DNA of 64,000 bases from Lathyrus oleraceus (GCF_024323335.1 NC_066581.1:435128238-435192237); one strand, 5' to 3'. Positions 1-11,124 are shown, counted from the first letter of the stretch. Translations and numbers: made by a program. Notes: a model not told the origin generated them from the letters alone.

Positions 1-22
1 CAAGAACAAGAATAGAGCCGAA

Positions 23-231
23 TTGGGATTCCAGCAAGGGCCATCTAATGTCAAAGCTAAAGAAATGCAACCAAGTTTCCATAGCGGAGGGTTCATCCAT
101 GGTAATGAACAACACTCAACTACTGTGATCGAAGGCAATGAAGATGAAGACTACACCAATTTTGTGACGCATGGCAAGACTTGCAACAATTGGGTTGTTG
201 TTGATGTTCTTGCTATTGTCCATCGTTCTAA
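23..231 (+). pseudogene. pol linker exon upstream of the intron (element A)
   Basis: This is a partial coding segment of about 70 residues, acidic in the middle (EGNEDED) and ending in VVVDVLAIVHRSK. It has no catalytic motif. It occupies the same place as the end of the protease exon in element B, just before a GTAATTT splice donor. Reading through gives a stop straight after the donor; splicing to 494 keeps the frame. In Ogre elements an intron between protease and RT is established knowledge. The true start is outside the window. Confidence 0.6.
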
Positions 232-493
232 GTAATTTGCTTTTTTTCATTATTTTAAGAAAAATCCTTCTCATATGCCTAAGGGAGAGGTGAACATTGT
301 TTGGCATTTTTCAAATTATCATCAATAAAATGCAATTCTATTCATCCACATCTATAATGTTTTTATTTTACTTTTTGCTTTTCCGGAAATGGTAATAAAA
401 AAAAACATAAATAAATAAATAATAATTGTTCATCTGCATAATATTTGGTCACCATTCACTTCTCTAAAATCAAAATATCAAATCATTATGCAG
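232..493 (+). other. Candidate spliceosomal intron in pol (element A)
   Basis: GTAATTTGC at 232 follows codon position 2 of the last lysine codon. ATTATGCAG ends at 493. The 262-nt interval is T- and A-rich and full of stops. Joining 231 to 494 restores one frame (HRSK then LVPKPIEYND). Element B has a matching donor and acceptor with the same phase. Ogre-type elements are known to carry such an intron before RT. Confidence 0.7.
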
Positions 494-1828
494 GTTGGTT
501 CCTAAACCCATTGAATACAATGATCATACTCCCTCTCCACACTTTGATTTCCCTGTGTTTGAGGCTGAGGAAGAGATTGATGAAGAAGTGCCTGATGAAT
601 CATCTCGTTTGCTTGAGCATGAGGAAAAAGTTATTCAGCCGTTTGAAGAACAGATTGAGTTAGTCAACTTGGGTTCCGAAGATGATGTGAAGGAAGTCAA
701 GATTGGGTCTCAACTGTGTCTAGAGGTTAAGAAGGGGTTGATTCATCTTCTCTGAGAGTATTCAGATGTGTTTTCTTGGTCCTATCAAGACATGCCTGGT
801 TTGGATTCTGAGATTGTGGAGCATATATTTCCGTTGAAGCCAGAATGCCCGCCAGTCAAGCAGAAGTTGAGGAGGACTCATCCTGATATGGCAATGAAGA
901 TCAAAGAGGAAGTGCAGAAGCAGATAGATGTCGGTTTCCTTGTTACCGTCGAGTATCCGTAGTGGGTGTCCAATATTATGCCTGTTCTGAAGAAGGACGG
1001 AAAGGTCCGTATGTGTGTTGATTATAGAGATTTGAACAAAGCTAGTCCAAAAGATGATTTCCATTTGCCATACATTGATATGTTGGTAGATAATACAACT
1101 AAAGTCAAAGTCTTTTCGTTTATGGACGGGTCAAGATGACACCCAAAGATATGGAGAAGACCACATTCATTACACCCTGGGAAACATTTTGTTATAGAGT
1201 GATGTCTTTCGGTTTAAAGAATGCTGGTGCAACATACGAGAGAGCTATGACCACCCTTTTTAATGATATGATGCATAAAGAGATCGAAGTCTATGTCGAT
1301 GATATGATTGCCATATCAATTGATAAAGAAGAACATGTTGAGCATTTGTTGAAGTTATTCCAGCGTTTAAGAAAGTACAAACTCCGCTTGAATCCCAATA
1401 AATGTACATTTGGTGTTCATTCTGGTAAGTTGTTGGGCTTTATTGTCAGCGAGAAGGGTATTGAAGTTGATCCCGCCAAGGTCAAAATAATACAAGAGAT
1501 GCCTGCGCCCAAAACTGAGAAGCAAGTCAGAGGCTTTCTCGGCCGCTTGAATTATATCTCAAGATTTATTTCGCATATGACTGCCACATGTGCGCCTATA
1601 TTCAAGCTTCTTCAGAAAGATTAGTCTTGTGATTGGACCGAGGATTGCCAGAAAGCTTTTGATAGTATAAAAGAATATCTGCTTGAACCTCCGATTTTGT
1701 CTCCACCTATTGAAGGAAGACCATCGATCATATATTTGATTGTGCTTGAAGAAAGTATGGGTTGTGTTTTGGGTCAGCAAGATGAAATTGGAAAGAAAGA
1801 ATATGTTATTTACTACCTCAGTAAGAAG
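494..1828 (+). pseudogene. Reverse transcriptase and start of RNase H (element A)
   Basis: Reverse transcriptase copies the element RNA into DNA. Visible in order: an acidic linker, FSWSYQDMPGL, the VRMCVDYRDLNKASPKDDFHLP finger/palm segment near 1004-1070, FMDG near 1121, the catalytic YVDD at 1292-1303, LGFIVSEKGIEVDP near 1435, LNYISRFIS in the connection, and an RNase H start (MGCVLGQQDE). Damage: in-frame stops at 753-755, 960-962 and 1622-1624, and a small deletion with frameshift near 1131 that removes the segment after FMDG. The reading ends at 1828 where element B inserted. Tat/Ogre lineage is inferred from wording and gene order. Confidence 0.85.
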
Positions 1829-1918
1829 TGTAACACCCCAAAATTTGCCCCCCTCATTCATGCATTCATTTAGCATTTCATATTGCATTTCAATCAGAAT
1901 TAGATCCAAGAAACTTTA

Positions 1919-2250
1919 TTAAAAAAAAAGAAAAAAAAATAATAATAATAAAAAAAAAGAAAAAAAAAAAATATATATATATATATATAATATAAAAAAA
2001 AATATAAAAAACGAAAAAAAAATAAAAATAAATAAATAAAATAAAAATAAAACTAAAATAAAAAAATAAAAAAAAACGAAAAAAAAAATTTTTAAAAAAT
2101 TAAAAAAAACGAAAAAAAAAATTAAAAAAAAACGAAAAAAAAAATTAAAAAAAAATTAAAAAAATAAATAAAAAATAAATAAATAAATAAAATAAATAAA
2201 TAAATAAATAAAAATAATAATAAATAAATAAAATATAACAAAAAAATTTG
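1919..2250 (+). repeat. A-rich simple sequence in the 5' LTR of B
   Basis: This is low-complexity sequence of A runs, AT dinucleotides, AAATA runs and repeated AAAAAACGAAAAAAA units. The same place in the 3' LTR (about 12409-12600) has another mix, including a TAA-type run. It lies upstream of the TATA box in U3. No coding content. Confidence 0.9.
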
Positions 2251-2297
2251 GACTTGGGTCTCTCTCATTTGAGCCCACAAAGCCATGAAATTCAGTC

Positions 2298-2305
2298 TAT
2301 AAATA
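2298..2305 (+). promoter_or_regulatory. TATA box of the element B LTR
   Basis: TATAAATA follows GAAATTCAGTC and is repeated exactly at 12652-12659 in the 3' LTR. The position, after the simple-sequence stretch, fits the U3/R boundary. Transcription start not mapped. Confidence 0.65.
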
Positions 2306-3251
2306 CCAAGGCTTCACTTGAGAAAAAGGAAGAGAAGCAAAATACTATGAGGTTTCCTTGGAACAAAACCCTGAGGAAAAAGATAGTGAGAGAAGAGCTA
2401 ACAGAGTTCAGAGCAGCCTCCAAACCCTGAAGGGAACTCAACTGCACAGAATCACCTTTGCCTCACGGGTGCAACTCAATTTCAATCAAGCTCTCCAATC
2501 AGGTTTGCCCTATATCCATCATCTTTATGCCTTTAATTTGAATGCTCTAAATGTATGAGGTATTATGGGTGAATTTGATACCCTTTTGATGCGTGTGTTT
2601 GACAAGAGGTTTAGGCCTCCTACCCTTGGTTGCTTTTTGTGAGCTTTTTGTGAATTGAAAGAGCATGATTCATGTGGTTACATTTTGATTTGGGGGCAAC
2701 TCTTGGTTACCCTATCTTGTTTCACTAACCCTTTTGTTGAGTTTTTGTGAAGGCACATGACTTTTGCAGGGATAACTTGCGTGGTTTCCCACTTTATTTG
2801 TGGGATAACCCCTGGAGGTTTCATTCCGATTACCTGTACTGACTCACCTTTCTTTGATGGCATTAGCTTGGGAGATCCCTGGGTTTCTTACTCCTTTAAT
2901 TGCTGTTACTTCGGATCTTTATCCGTGTGGTACTTTTACCTCTTTTCCGCATTTTATCGCTTTCTTAGCTGGAAGACCTCGATAGGAGGCATTTGTTTTC
3001 TTTTGTTTATTTACTTCTGAGCCCCCTTGTTGGCACATTTACTTTATACATGTTTGTTTTGTATGTGTTCGTATCCCTGCAGGTAGTGCGGTTCCTTCGT
3101 CAAGGACTGCCTTTTTGCCCTTAAGCATCCCAAACCCCAAAACCCAAAGCAACACGTTAACTCCTTCTACTACAGGCAAGTAAGTCTCCAAAGGTCGAGC
3201 ATCCGGTAGATTGCGTAGTGACGTCGTTCGTCCAAAACCCAATCCATAACC

Positions 3252-3398
3252 CCGTAGTTAGCCGAACTACGGCTTGCTCTGATTCTCATTCCAGATGAGA
3301 TACGTAGGCATAAGACGCGATGTCTTAGCGAGCACACATCCCCCCAACCCATAGGTCAGCCGAGCTACGAAGACTCTGATTCTCATATTCAGATGAGA
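3252..3398 (+). other. Two copies of a paired-hairpin module in the LTR of B
   Basis: Copy 1: CCGTAGTT (3252-3259) pairs with AACTACGG (3265-3272), then TCTCAT (3284-3289) pairs with ATGAGA (3295-3300), followed by TACGTAGGCA. Copy 2: a weaker first hairpin near 3353, then TCTCAT (3381-3386) with ATGAGA (3393-3398), followed by TACGTATGCA. The same module occurs three times on the reverse strand in the LTR at 44183-50744. Function unknown. Confidence 0.7.
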
Positions 3399-3739
3399 TA
3401 CGTATGCAGTGGATGCGACATCCGCGCGAGTCATTTTCATCTAACCCTTTTTTTTTGTAAACAGCACAAGATAAACTCACACCCTTTAGACAAGAACTAC
3501 AAAAGTGGATCCCGTAGAGTACTACGGATGCGTAGGGGTGCTAATACCTTCCCTTCGCATAACCGACTCCCGAACCCAAGATTTGGTTGCGAGACCCCGT
3601 CTTGTCCTTTCCTTTTTCAGGTTTACTTCGAGCGTTTCCTTTCCCTCCTTTGGGATGAATAACGCACGGTGGCGACTCTTCTGTCATTTTCTTTCGCCGG
3701 TTGTTTTTTCGCGCACTGTATTTTTCAGGTTGCTACAGC

Positions 3740-3757
3740 TGGCGACTCTGCTGGGGA
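3740..3757 (+). other. Primer binding site of element B
   Basis: TGGCGACTCTGCTGGGGA lies 2 bp after the LTR end TGCTACA. From what I know of Ogre/Tat elements this site pairs with the 3' end of a tRNA-Arg and primes minus-strand DNA synthesis. Confidence 0.8.
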
Positions 3758-4762
3758 CACTAAGAAGTTGACCTCTTGCTGGTCCATCTTCCCTAAGCGA
3801 GTCCCTCCTAGCTTGTGTGATTTCTTGTTTATTGGGTGTTCATGCTTTTGTACATTTATTTGCTTACCTACTTGCATACATCTGTTGTATCTGTGGGATC
3901 TGTTTGTTTGATTGTTGGGATGGGGTGTTCTATGAGAGATAAGCCCATTACCCAGGCTTGAATGTACACACAGGTTTTAGAGTGGATAATCATGAGGCTT
4001 GCGTGGCGTGTTGCTATGTTAAGTCGTTCGTGAAGAACAACACCCAGACGAGGTTTCTTTTGGATATATTATGTCTTACGGGTGTTCCGTAACGGCAGGA
4101 TGTTCCTCTAGAAATCGTCGACTCTGGTGACCATTTCCCGAGAACTCAGTCGAGGCCTCTCCTCCGAGACGTGATTATGTTAGCTCTGGTGGGCGCATTC
4201 TCGCTGCTCAATCCGAGGATCCCGAGACTGGGAACTTGCTATTAGGATGTCCTGTTGAGGGGAGTCAATGGAGGTCTTTTGTCTCGTAATAATACCAAAC
4301 CTTCAGTGGTAAACGTATTATTCGCGACTGAAGGGCTGAAGCTGACGAACTTCTGTTCTTAGAACCTACCAGTGAGGGGCGGGCTAAATTCAGGAAACCT
4401 TAACCTCCAACCAACCCGGTTTTCTGGAGCAGAGTTTTGGTCTTGTATTATATTCCTTAGTGAATTTCTCTCCAGATGTTCAAGCGGATCCATCAATTCT
4501 GATTGACATGCCTTTGCATTTCATAACATCATCTGCATATTTGCATCCAACATCTCATGCTTATTCATTTGCAGGGTATTCCCTTTCAAAACGGGGGTGC
4601 CTTAAAACTGAACAAGCAGTGCATCGCATACCATGCATATTAACCCTTGTCTATTTTGCAGGTGTCACCGCAGTGTTTAATGTTTGTTCCCTGTATCAGG
4701 CAGTTATTGGTCCCAAGCGAGTCCACAGGTACCCGATAAAGGAAAATCGTCCACAGCTAGCG
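3758..4762 (+). other. Leader of element B between primer site and gag
   Basis: About 1 kb without a convincing gene. The open frame entering gag stretches back to 4460, but that part has no gag-like residues and the clear gag start is the ATG at 4763. No extra upstream gene like the ORF1 of large Ogre elements is visible. The leader probably holds packaging signals; none can be named from sequence. Confidence 0.6.
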
Positions 4763-7318
4763 ATGGACCAAGTACAGAAAGAGCTGGCTGATATGCGTGA
4801 AAGGATGGATCAGTTCATGACATTGATGACTGGTATGGCAGAAGGCCAGGAAAAGCTGAGGGAATTGGTTAAGCAACCGAGGCCCGATCCGGAGGTGGAG
4901 ATACCAAATGCTGAGGGAAACCCTGGGAACGCTGATAACCCTGTGAACACTGGTAACGCGGGTAACGCAAATGCTGATGGAAACCCGGGTAATGTTGGCA
5001 ACACAGGGAATGTTGGAAATGGTATTGGCGGAAGGTACAATGTGAATCAAGGAATTCGGATTAACGGGCACCCCGTTACTGAAGATTATCAGTATGATCA
5101 ATTTTCTTTGCACGACGAGGCCCTCGAGACCACTCGCCGTATGGATGAGCTTGCTGAGAAGCTCAAATCTTTGGAGTCTCAAAATTCCTTAGGCTTTGAT
5201 GTCACAAATCTTGGTCTGGTTCAGGGAGTAAGGATTCCTCACAAGTTCAAACCCCCTACTTTTGAGAAATACAACGGGGCTTCTTGCCCACGCACTCATC
5301 TCCAATCTTATCTGGGAAGGTTGGGAGCTCACACGGAAGATGAAAAGCTGTGGATGTACTATTTTGAAGACAGTCTAACTGGAGCTTCTCGTGAATGGTA
5401 TTCTCATTTGTCTTGTACTACCATCAAGAGTTGGAAAGACTTGGCAGAGACTTTTGTCAAGCAATATCAATACAACTTGGACATGGCTCCAAATCAGACC
5501 TTATTGCAAGGTATGTCTCAGACTGCCAAGGAAACCTTTAGAGAGTATGCTCAGCGTTGGAGACAGATTGTTGCGTCCGTCCAACCCCCTATGTCTGAAA
5601 GGGAGATGGCGGACATGTTCATGAACACTCTTCAAGGCAATTATATTGAGAGATTGGTTGCTTGCCCGTCAATCAGCTTTGCAGAAATAGTAATTGCTGG
5701 AGAAAGAATCGAGAGTCTGTTGAAGATGGGCCGAATTCAAGACAATAGTGCTTCCAACTCATCAGGTTCCAAGAGACCGTTTGCTGGTAACAGTCAGCGA
5801 AGAAAAGAAGGCGAGACAAGCGTTGTGTATGCCGGCAGAGGCAGGGGTAGAGGACGCCCTAATTATTATCAAGATCAAGTGGCCGCAGTCACTATTCCAA
5901 CACCTGTTCCTTAACCGCAATATCATCCGCAACAACAACCCAGGTACAACAATCAACAACAAGGAGGTAATCCGGGTCAACAGAGACACTATCAACAACG
6001 TCCAAGGCAAACAGACCGGGTCATCGAGCCAATCCCAATGCCTTATTCAGTATTACTTCCCAAGCTGATTGACATGAATCTGGTTACGTTGAGAACTCTG
6101 GCCCCACCAATCGATCCTAATAATTTGCCTAGAGGTTATGATGTCAACGCCAGATGTGCTTTTCACTCCAACGCACCTGGCCATACTACAGATAATTGCA
6201 AGGCTCTCTAGTTAAAGGTACAAGATTTGAGAGATGCCCAGGCTATCAATTTTGCTTCGGTGCCTAATGTTATCCAGAACCCGATGTCGGCTCACGACGG
6301 GCAGAGGATTAATGCTGTTGATAGTGGGGAAACTTTGAATTTGGTTTCTGATGTGACTAAGGTGAAGACTTCGCTATCGGTGGTTAAAGACCGACTTCTG
6401 AAAGGACAGATTTTCCCGGGTTGTGGGGAAGAATGCAGAAATTGTCAAGCTGCCGAAAACGGATGTGACAGTTTGAGAAGGGGTATTCAGCAACTGATAG
6501 ATGAAGGTTGTCTTCAGTTCGATCAGGCCCGTCCAATGAAGAATGATGTATCGACGGTGACGTTTTATTTCACTCCTGAAGAAATATATGTTCCCGAGAG
6601 ACTCGCTCCGACAACAATATATTTCCCAGAAAGTACAGAACCAGCAGCGGTGAATATCGAAAGTTCAGCACCAGTTGCAATTTACTCTGATAGCCCTCAA
6701 CCGACTTTGGTTGGTCCGATCACCATCACAATACCAGGACCCGTTCCGTATGAGAAAGACAGTGCTATCCCGTGGCACTATGGGGCTGATATCTACTGCC
6801 AGGGGCAGAAAGTTAACGAAGAAGACATTGACATTGGTAGCTCCGCTGTAGACAATGTTGGAGGGGTTGGTGGTTTCACTCGTAGTGGACGCCTATTTGC
6901 ACCATCAACATTACGCGCGAATACTGAAGCCGAGGCAGCTGCCAAGGCTAAAGGGAAACAGATGGCCGCCGAAGAGGTTACTACCGAGGAAGCTCCTCCT
7001 AAGACCGCATTCGAGAAGGAAGTGGATGAGTTTATGAGGATTATCAAGAAAAGTGACTACAAGGTAGTCGACCAGCTAAATCAGACACCCTCAAAGATCT
7101 CCATTCTCTCACTATTGCTGTGCTCTGAGGCGCACAGAGCAGCCTTGTTAAAAGTACTGAATATGGCCTATGTTCCACCGGAGATAACTGTTAACCAGCT
7201 GGAGTCGGTAGTTTCCAATGTAAACGCTAGCCGGGGGCTAGGTTTCACCGATAATGACCTGACATCTGAGGGCAGGAATCACAACAAAGCCTTGTCACAA
7301 TGGAGTGCAAAGGGGTGA
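4763..7318 (+). pseudogene. gag: gag polyprotein of element B (capsid, zinc knuckle), broken
   Basis: Gag builds the virus-like particle. The ATG at 4763 is chosen because it begins a coiled-coil-like segment (MDQVQKELADMRERMDQFM). A Gly/Asn-rich linker with GNAGNA-type repeats follows (about 4910-5050), then the retrotransposon gag domain (FKPPTFEKYNG, WYSHL, FREYAQRWRQI; about 5245-5720), an Arg/Gly and Gln-rich tail, and a degenerate zinc knuckle CAFHSNAPGHTTDNC near 6157-6200. In-frame stops at 5912-5914 (TAA) and 6209-6211 (TAG). After 6227 the frame runs through a Pro/Glu-rich region to 7318, where a frameshift moves into the protease frame. Confidence 0.85.
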
Positions 7319-8117
7319 TGCTTTCCCATGTTTTGGTTGATATAGGCTCTTCTCTGAATGTTCTTCCAAAGAAAGCCTTAATGAAGTTGGATTGCGATGA
7401 CACCATCCTAAGGCCAAGTAACTTAGTCGTGAGGGCTTTTGATGGCTCTAAGAGAGCTGTCTTTAGCGAAGTTGAGTTGCCAGTTAAGATTGGACCGCAG
7501 GTGTTCGAGAGCACCTTTTATGTGATGGATATCCAGCCTGCCTACAGCTGTCTGCTAGGTCGGCCTTGGATTCATGTTGTCGGTGCTGTTACTTCTACCC
7601 TCCACCAGAAGCTCAAATATGAACTAGAAGGTCAAGTCATCACTGTCTGTGGTGAAAAGGATATTTTTGTTAGCCACCTGTCTACATTTAAGTATGTAGA
7701 GATGGACGGCGAGATGCACGAGATGCTGTGTCAGGGCTTCGAAGCCATAAACATCAATGAGGTCGCGCCCGAAGCTGTATTTTCACCTGAGTTTGAGAAG
7801 GTCGGGACTTCTATCTCTTCATACAAGCAAGCTGTCGAAGTGGTTAAAGTTGGTAATGCCCAAGGTTGGGGCAAATTTGTGGAGCCAGTCATCAAAGAAG
7901 ACAAGTTTGGATTGGGGTATGCTCCGGGATCTCAGAAGAATGAAATCGGTACTCTCTCCAGCGGGGGTTTGGTTTCTCCCCACATCGTCAATGCTGCAGA
8001 TGAAGACAAGGCTGACAGCGACTGTGACTTAGATAGCTGGATTCGCCCGTGTGTCCCAGGAGAAAAGCTCGACAATTGGTCGTCCGAAAAAGTCGTCCGG
8101 TTTACTCTACCGAAGGA
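7300..8117 (+). pseudogene. Aspartic protease exon of element B
   Basis: Retropepsin-type protease that would cut Gag and Pol. The active-site segment is VLVDIGSSLNVLPKKAL near 7333-7380 (DIGSS in place of DTGSS), followed by LVVRAFDG, LPVKIGPQVF, and the flap/C-terminal motif CLLGRPWIH near 7550-7573. A frameshift just before 7300 separates it from gag. The exon ends at codon PKE with a splice donor at 8118; the unspliced frame stops at 8119-8121. The acidic tail after the protease fold is a linker of unknown role. Confidence 0.8.
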
Positions 8118-8392
8118 GTAATTTTTATTGTTTTCCTTTTATTACATGCATAATAAAGTCTTACACTTTGCCCAAGGTGTAATGACTCATCTGTAGGGCC
8201 ATCCATTTAGTTACATTTCGCAATTATTTTCATCATCAATAAAGGACGGCTTTTGCAAACAATTTTGTGTTCTCTTTCTTTCAGTTTTTTTTTTTACAAA
8301 AAAAAATGGCAATGTTTCTTTTTTCGTTTTTTCTTTATTTCCAAAAAAAAAATCTCTCATTCTAAGGTAAAGCATGATCCTCCATCATGCAG
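8118..8392 (+). other. Candidate spliceosomal intron in pol (element B)
   Basis: The donor GTAATTTTT at 8118 is at codon phase 2, as in element A. The acceptor CATCATGCAG ends at 8392 and resembles the element A acceptor CATTATGCAG. The interior is T- and A-rich. Splicing keeps the frame into EADHPDLTTNDTAMAKYDFDN. Length 275 nt, close to the 262 nt in A. Confidence 0.72.
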
Positions 8393-8637
8393 AGCGGACC
8401 ACCCGGATCTCACTACTAACGACACTGCTATGGCCAAGTATGACTTCGACAATCCTATCTATTAAGCCGAAGAAGGGGTTGAGGAAGATTGTGAATTGCC
8501 TGAAGGGTTAGCCAGATTGTTGAAACAGGAGGACCGAGCTATTACACCTTATCAGGAGGTGATTGAGACCGTCAACATCGGTACCGCAGACGACAAGAAA
8601 GAGATCAAGATCGGGGCAAGTCTACAGGCCGAGAGGA
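8393..8637 (+). pseudogene. Linker exon before RT (element B)
   Basis: This exon continues the frame after the intron and encodes an acidic linker (AEEGVEEDCELPEGLARLL, then TVNIGTADDKKEIKIG). The IKIG segment corresponds to VKIGSQ in element A just before RT. There is an in-frame TAA at 8463-8465. The whole RT core that should follow is absent: at about 8638 the sequence passes straight to RNase H. The flanks share a short GGAAAG/GGAAGA-like stretch, which suggests a microhomology deletion. Confidence 0.75.
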
Positions 8638-9470
8638 AAGACCGTTGATCATGTACTTGACTGTGTTAGAAAGGTCAATGGGTTGTGTGCTCGGTCAGCA
8701 TGACGAGTCAGGTCGAAAAGAGCATGCAATATACTACCTTAGCAAAAGTTTACCGACTGTGAACAAAGATACTCATTGCTCGAGAAAACTTGTCGCGCTT
8801 TGGCATGGGCTGCTCGCCGACTAAGACAGTATATGTTGACTCACACGACTCTATTGATATCAAAGATGGATCAAGTCAAGTATATTTTTGAAAAGCCAGC
8901 AAGGTTGCTAGGTAACAAATGATACTGACAGAGTATGACATCCAATACACTTCACAAAAAGCCATCAAGGGAAGTGTCCTGTCAGACTATCTTGCAGAGC
9001 AACCGATTGATGATTATCAACCTATGAGGTTTGACTTTCCTGATGAGGACATCATGTTTCTCAAATCGAAAGATTGAGAGGAACCACTCCCGGAGGAGGG
9101 GCCTGACCCTGAATCCAAATGGGTTATGATATTTGATGGGGCGGTCCACGTCAATGGTCGTGGAGTTGGTGTAGTGTTGATCACACCGGAAGGGGGTTCA
9201 TATGCCATTTGGTGCCAGAATAACTTTTCCCTGCACCAACAATGAAGCCGAATACGAAGCTTGTATCCTAAGACTTGAGGAAGCCGTCAATATACAGATT
9301 AAAACCCTAGATGTATACGGGGATTCAGCTTTGGTCATCAATCAAACCAACGGGAAATGGTATACACCTCAGCCTCATCTGGCTCCTTACAGAGACTACA
9401 CGAGAAGATTGTTGACTTTCTTTTGAAGAAAACCAATTTGCTGATGCTTTGTTTACCTTGTCTTCGATGA
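8638..9470 (+). pseudogene. RNase H and second (archaeal-type) RNase H remnant, element B
   Basis: The first RNase H begins with the MGCVLGQHDESGRKEHAIYYLSK motif (8678-8748) and continues in another frame through ALAWAARRLRQYM and ISKMDQVKYIFEKP. It is followed by the tether (YDIQYTSQKAIKGSVL, then DDYQPMRFDFPDED). The second RNase H has WVMIFDGAVHVNGRGVG near 9120-9170 and, after a frameshift, NNEAEYEACILRLEEA and LDVYGDSALVINQ (9202-9426). A second RNase H is a known mark of the Tat lineage. Several frameshifts and stops. The end merges into a deletion of integrase near 9490. Confidence 0.75.
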
Positions 9471-9503
9471 TTAAGGTGCTATGCTGGAACTACGTACCCA
9501 GAA

Positions 9504-9773
9504 TTGACGTATCTCGGTCAGAGACGAATGAAGAAAGCATTTGGTCAGAAAGTGCGCCCTCGGGGGTATCAAGTCGGTGAATTGGTACTCAAAAGATTTC
9601 TTCCTCCCAACACAGATCACAGGGGCAAATGGACACCGAACTATGAGGGTCCGTACGTGGTTAAAAGGATTTTCTATGGCGGAGCTTTGATGCTAACAAC
9701 CATGGATGGCGAAGGATTCCCGTCCCCTATTAACTCAGACGCAGTTAAAAAAAATATACTTCGCATAAAATAG
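9504..9773 (+). pseudogene. Integrase C-terminal fragment, element B
   Basis: Only the C-terminal end of integrase is left: RRMKKAFGQKVRPRGYQVGE, LVLKRFLPPN, RGKWTPNYEGPYVVKRIF, and MDGEGFPSPINSDAVKKN, ending at 9773. The zinc-binding domain and the DDE catalytic core found in element A at 32169-32800 are missing. The deletion lies between about 9490 and 9504. This C-terminus normally binds DNA and keeps an SH3-like fold. Confidence 0.8.
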
Positions 9774-11124
9774 ACCCGCTGGACGATAAAAAGAATAGTC
9801 CAGGCAAAAAAAAAGGGCATCCCGACGAACCAAAAAAAAAGAATAAAGAGGTTCGGGTAAAAATTAGGGATATAAAAAAAGAGTACACTCGGTGAGTCGA
9901 AAACCCAAAAGGGCGGCTCAGGCAAAAATGGGTATCCCAGTGGATTGAAAACCCGAAAAGGGGGCGATCCAGGCAAAAGTTAGGTAATAAGCGAATGACT
10001 GTGATCTGAGTTCATCAGTGTTATATCACCGTTTCATTCAATCCGGCAATCTTCGAAGGTTAAAGATCGACTAATCATCCACTTCAGAAAGCAAGATGAG
10101 CAGAGCGTCTTGAGGACATACGAGCCATAGCAGAGTCGAAACTCGGTGGGACCCCGTATCCCCATTGCCATTAGGGTAGTTCTCTTTTTATAGCGATCAC
10201 CTCTTTTCAGGGATCAGCTTCCTGATACCCTCGCCTATTCCTGGCACAAATTTTCTCCCCAGTAAGAGTCGAATAATTCAGTTAAAGAGCCTCTTTATTT
10301 TTCATTTATCAGTTTGTTTGCAAAAATGTCCGAATTTTTGATAAAACATATTGCATATGAACATAATGGTGGCTTTTGCAGATGATTTGCACATGAAAAC
10401 ATTTAAAATTGCTTTGAATGTGCTTAATCCCGGACGGTGAATTCAAACCGAGTAATTCCCCCGAGGCATACGGGTATTTTTGGTTGCAGGTCACAGGAAC
10501 CGGATGCCAAGTCATGAATTCTCATCCCCAAGCGGTTGACAAAGTCTCTCCTCAGCAGAGCATGTTCCCCAGCAGAGTTGACAGTATCCAGACTATATAT
10601 CCCCAGCGGAGTTGACAGTGTCAGACTGTATCTTCCTAGCAACAGCGGAGTGGTTGCATAACCAACAGATGAGAGGGTGGTGTTCCCAGTGTTCATCTCA
10701 TTCCCCAGCAAATTATTTTTAACAGATTTGTTAATCCCCAGCTTGAGGGCGATTAGCAAGTTTATATCCCCAGCAAAGGTCGTTTCCTACGACATTTCCC
10801 CAGGAAGTGTTTTCCCCACAGACTCTCCTCACAGAGCCTCGCCGAACAAAGTTTCCATAGTTGATACTCCCCCCGCAAGGTCAACTTTTCAAGCAGCCAA
10901 TTTATTTTTGGTGGCTCATTGGTCCCGGCAGACGGATCATTCCCCACAGAGCATTCAAGAATTGATACAGCGATCTGTTCCCTACCGGAGTTTGCTTCCC
11001 CAAGCAGATTTCTTTTTACTCCATGCATAACATTTGCATTTGCATGCATATCATATCAAGCATACACATAAGCTGATAAGCAGGTTCTTCCAAGCAGACT
11101 GAAGAATTACTTTACAACGAAGGT
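9774..11124 (+). other. First part of the 3' UTR of element B
   Basis: No gene. Just after the stop come two copies of a unit with AAAACCCGAAAAGGG and CAGGCAAAA (about 9897-9980); the same unit follows integrase in element A (33159-33243). From about 10540 on there are degenerate repeats containing CCCCAGC and GAGTTGACAGT. Such hypervariable repeat-rich 3' UTRs are known for Tat-lineage elements. Confidence 0.7.

Larger units (their letters stand above)
1..1828 (+). mobile_element. Element A, 5' part: Tat/Ogre-type Ty3/gypsy internal region
   Basis: This stretch reads as the middle of a Tat/Ogre-type pol: a protease-to-RT linker, an intron, reverse transcriptase and the first part of RNase H. 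It stops abruptly at 1828 inside the RNase H motif ending YYLSKK, where the LTR of element B begins. The missing remainder (EKTCC, LAWA, LRQYM motifs) resumes near 31056, so A is the oldest host element and B plus C lie inside it. The 5' LTR, gag and protease lie outside the window. Confidence 0.85.
1829..3737 (+). repeat. 5' LTR of element B
   Basis: The LTR starts TGTAACACCCC and ends TTGCTACA right before the primer site. It matches 12315-13187 almost base for base over the shared part, apart from a simple-sequence stretch that differs in length. A TATA box lies at 2298. The second half holds two copies of a paired-hairpin module and GGTGGCGACTC near 3668-3680. Length is about 1.9 kb, shorter than classical pea Ogre LTRs as I recall them. 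Confidence 0.85.

Noticed and set aside
2248..2558. Open frames in the LTR of B, repeated at 12602-12912
   Set aside because: They recur only because the LTR is duplicated; no protein motif, and they cross the likely transcription start region.
4460..4762. N-terminal extension of gag in element B
   Set aside because: Open by chance; lacks gag-like residues, and the ATG at 4763 starts the conserved coiled-coil-like region.
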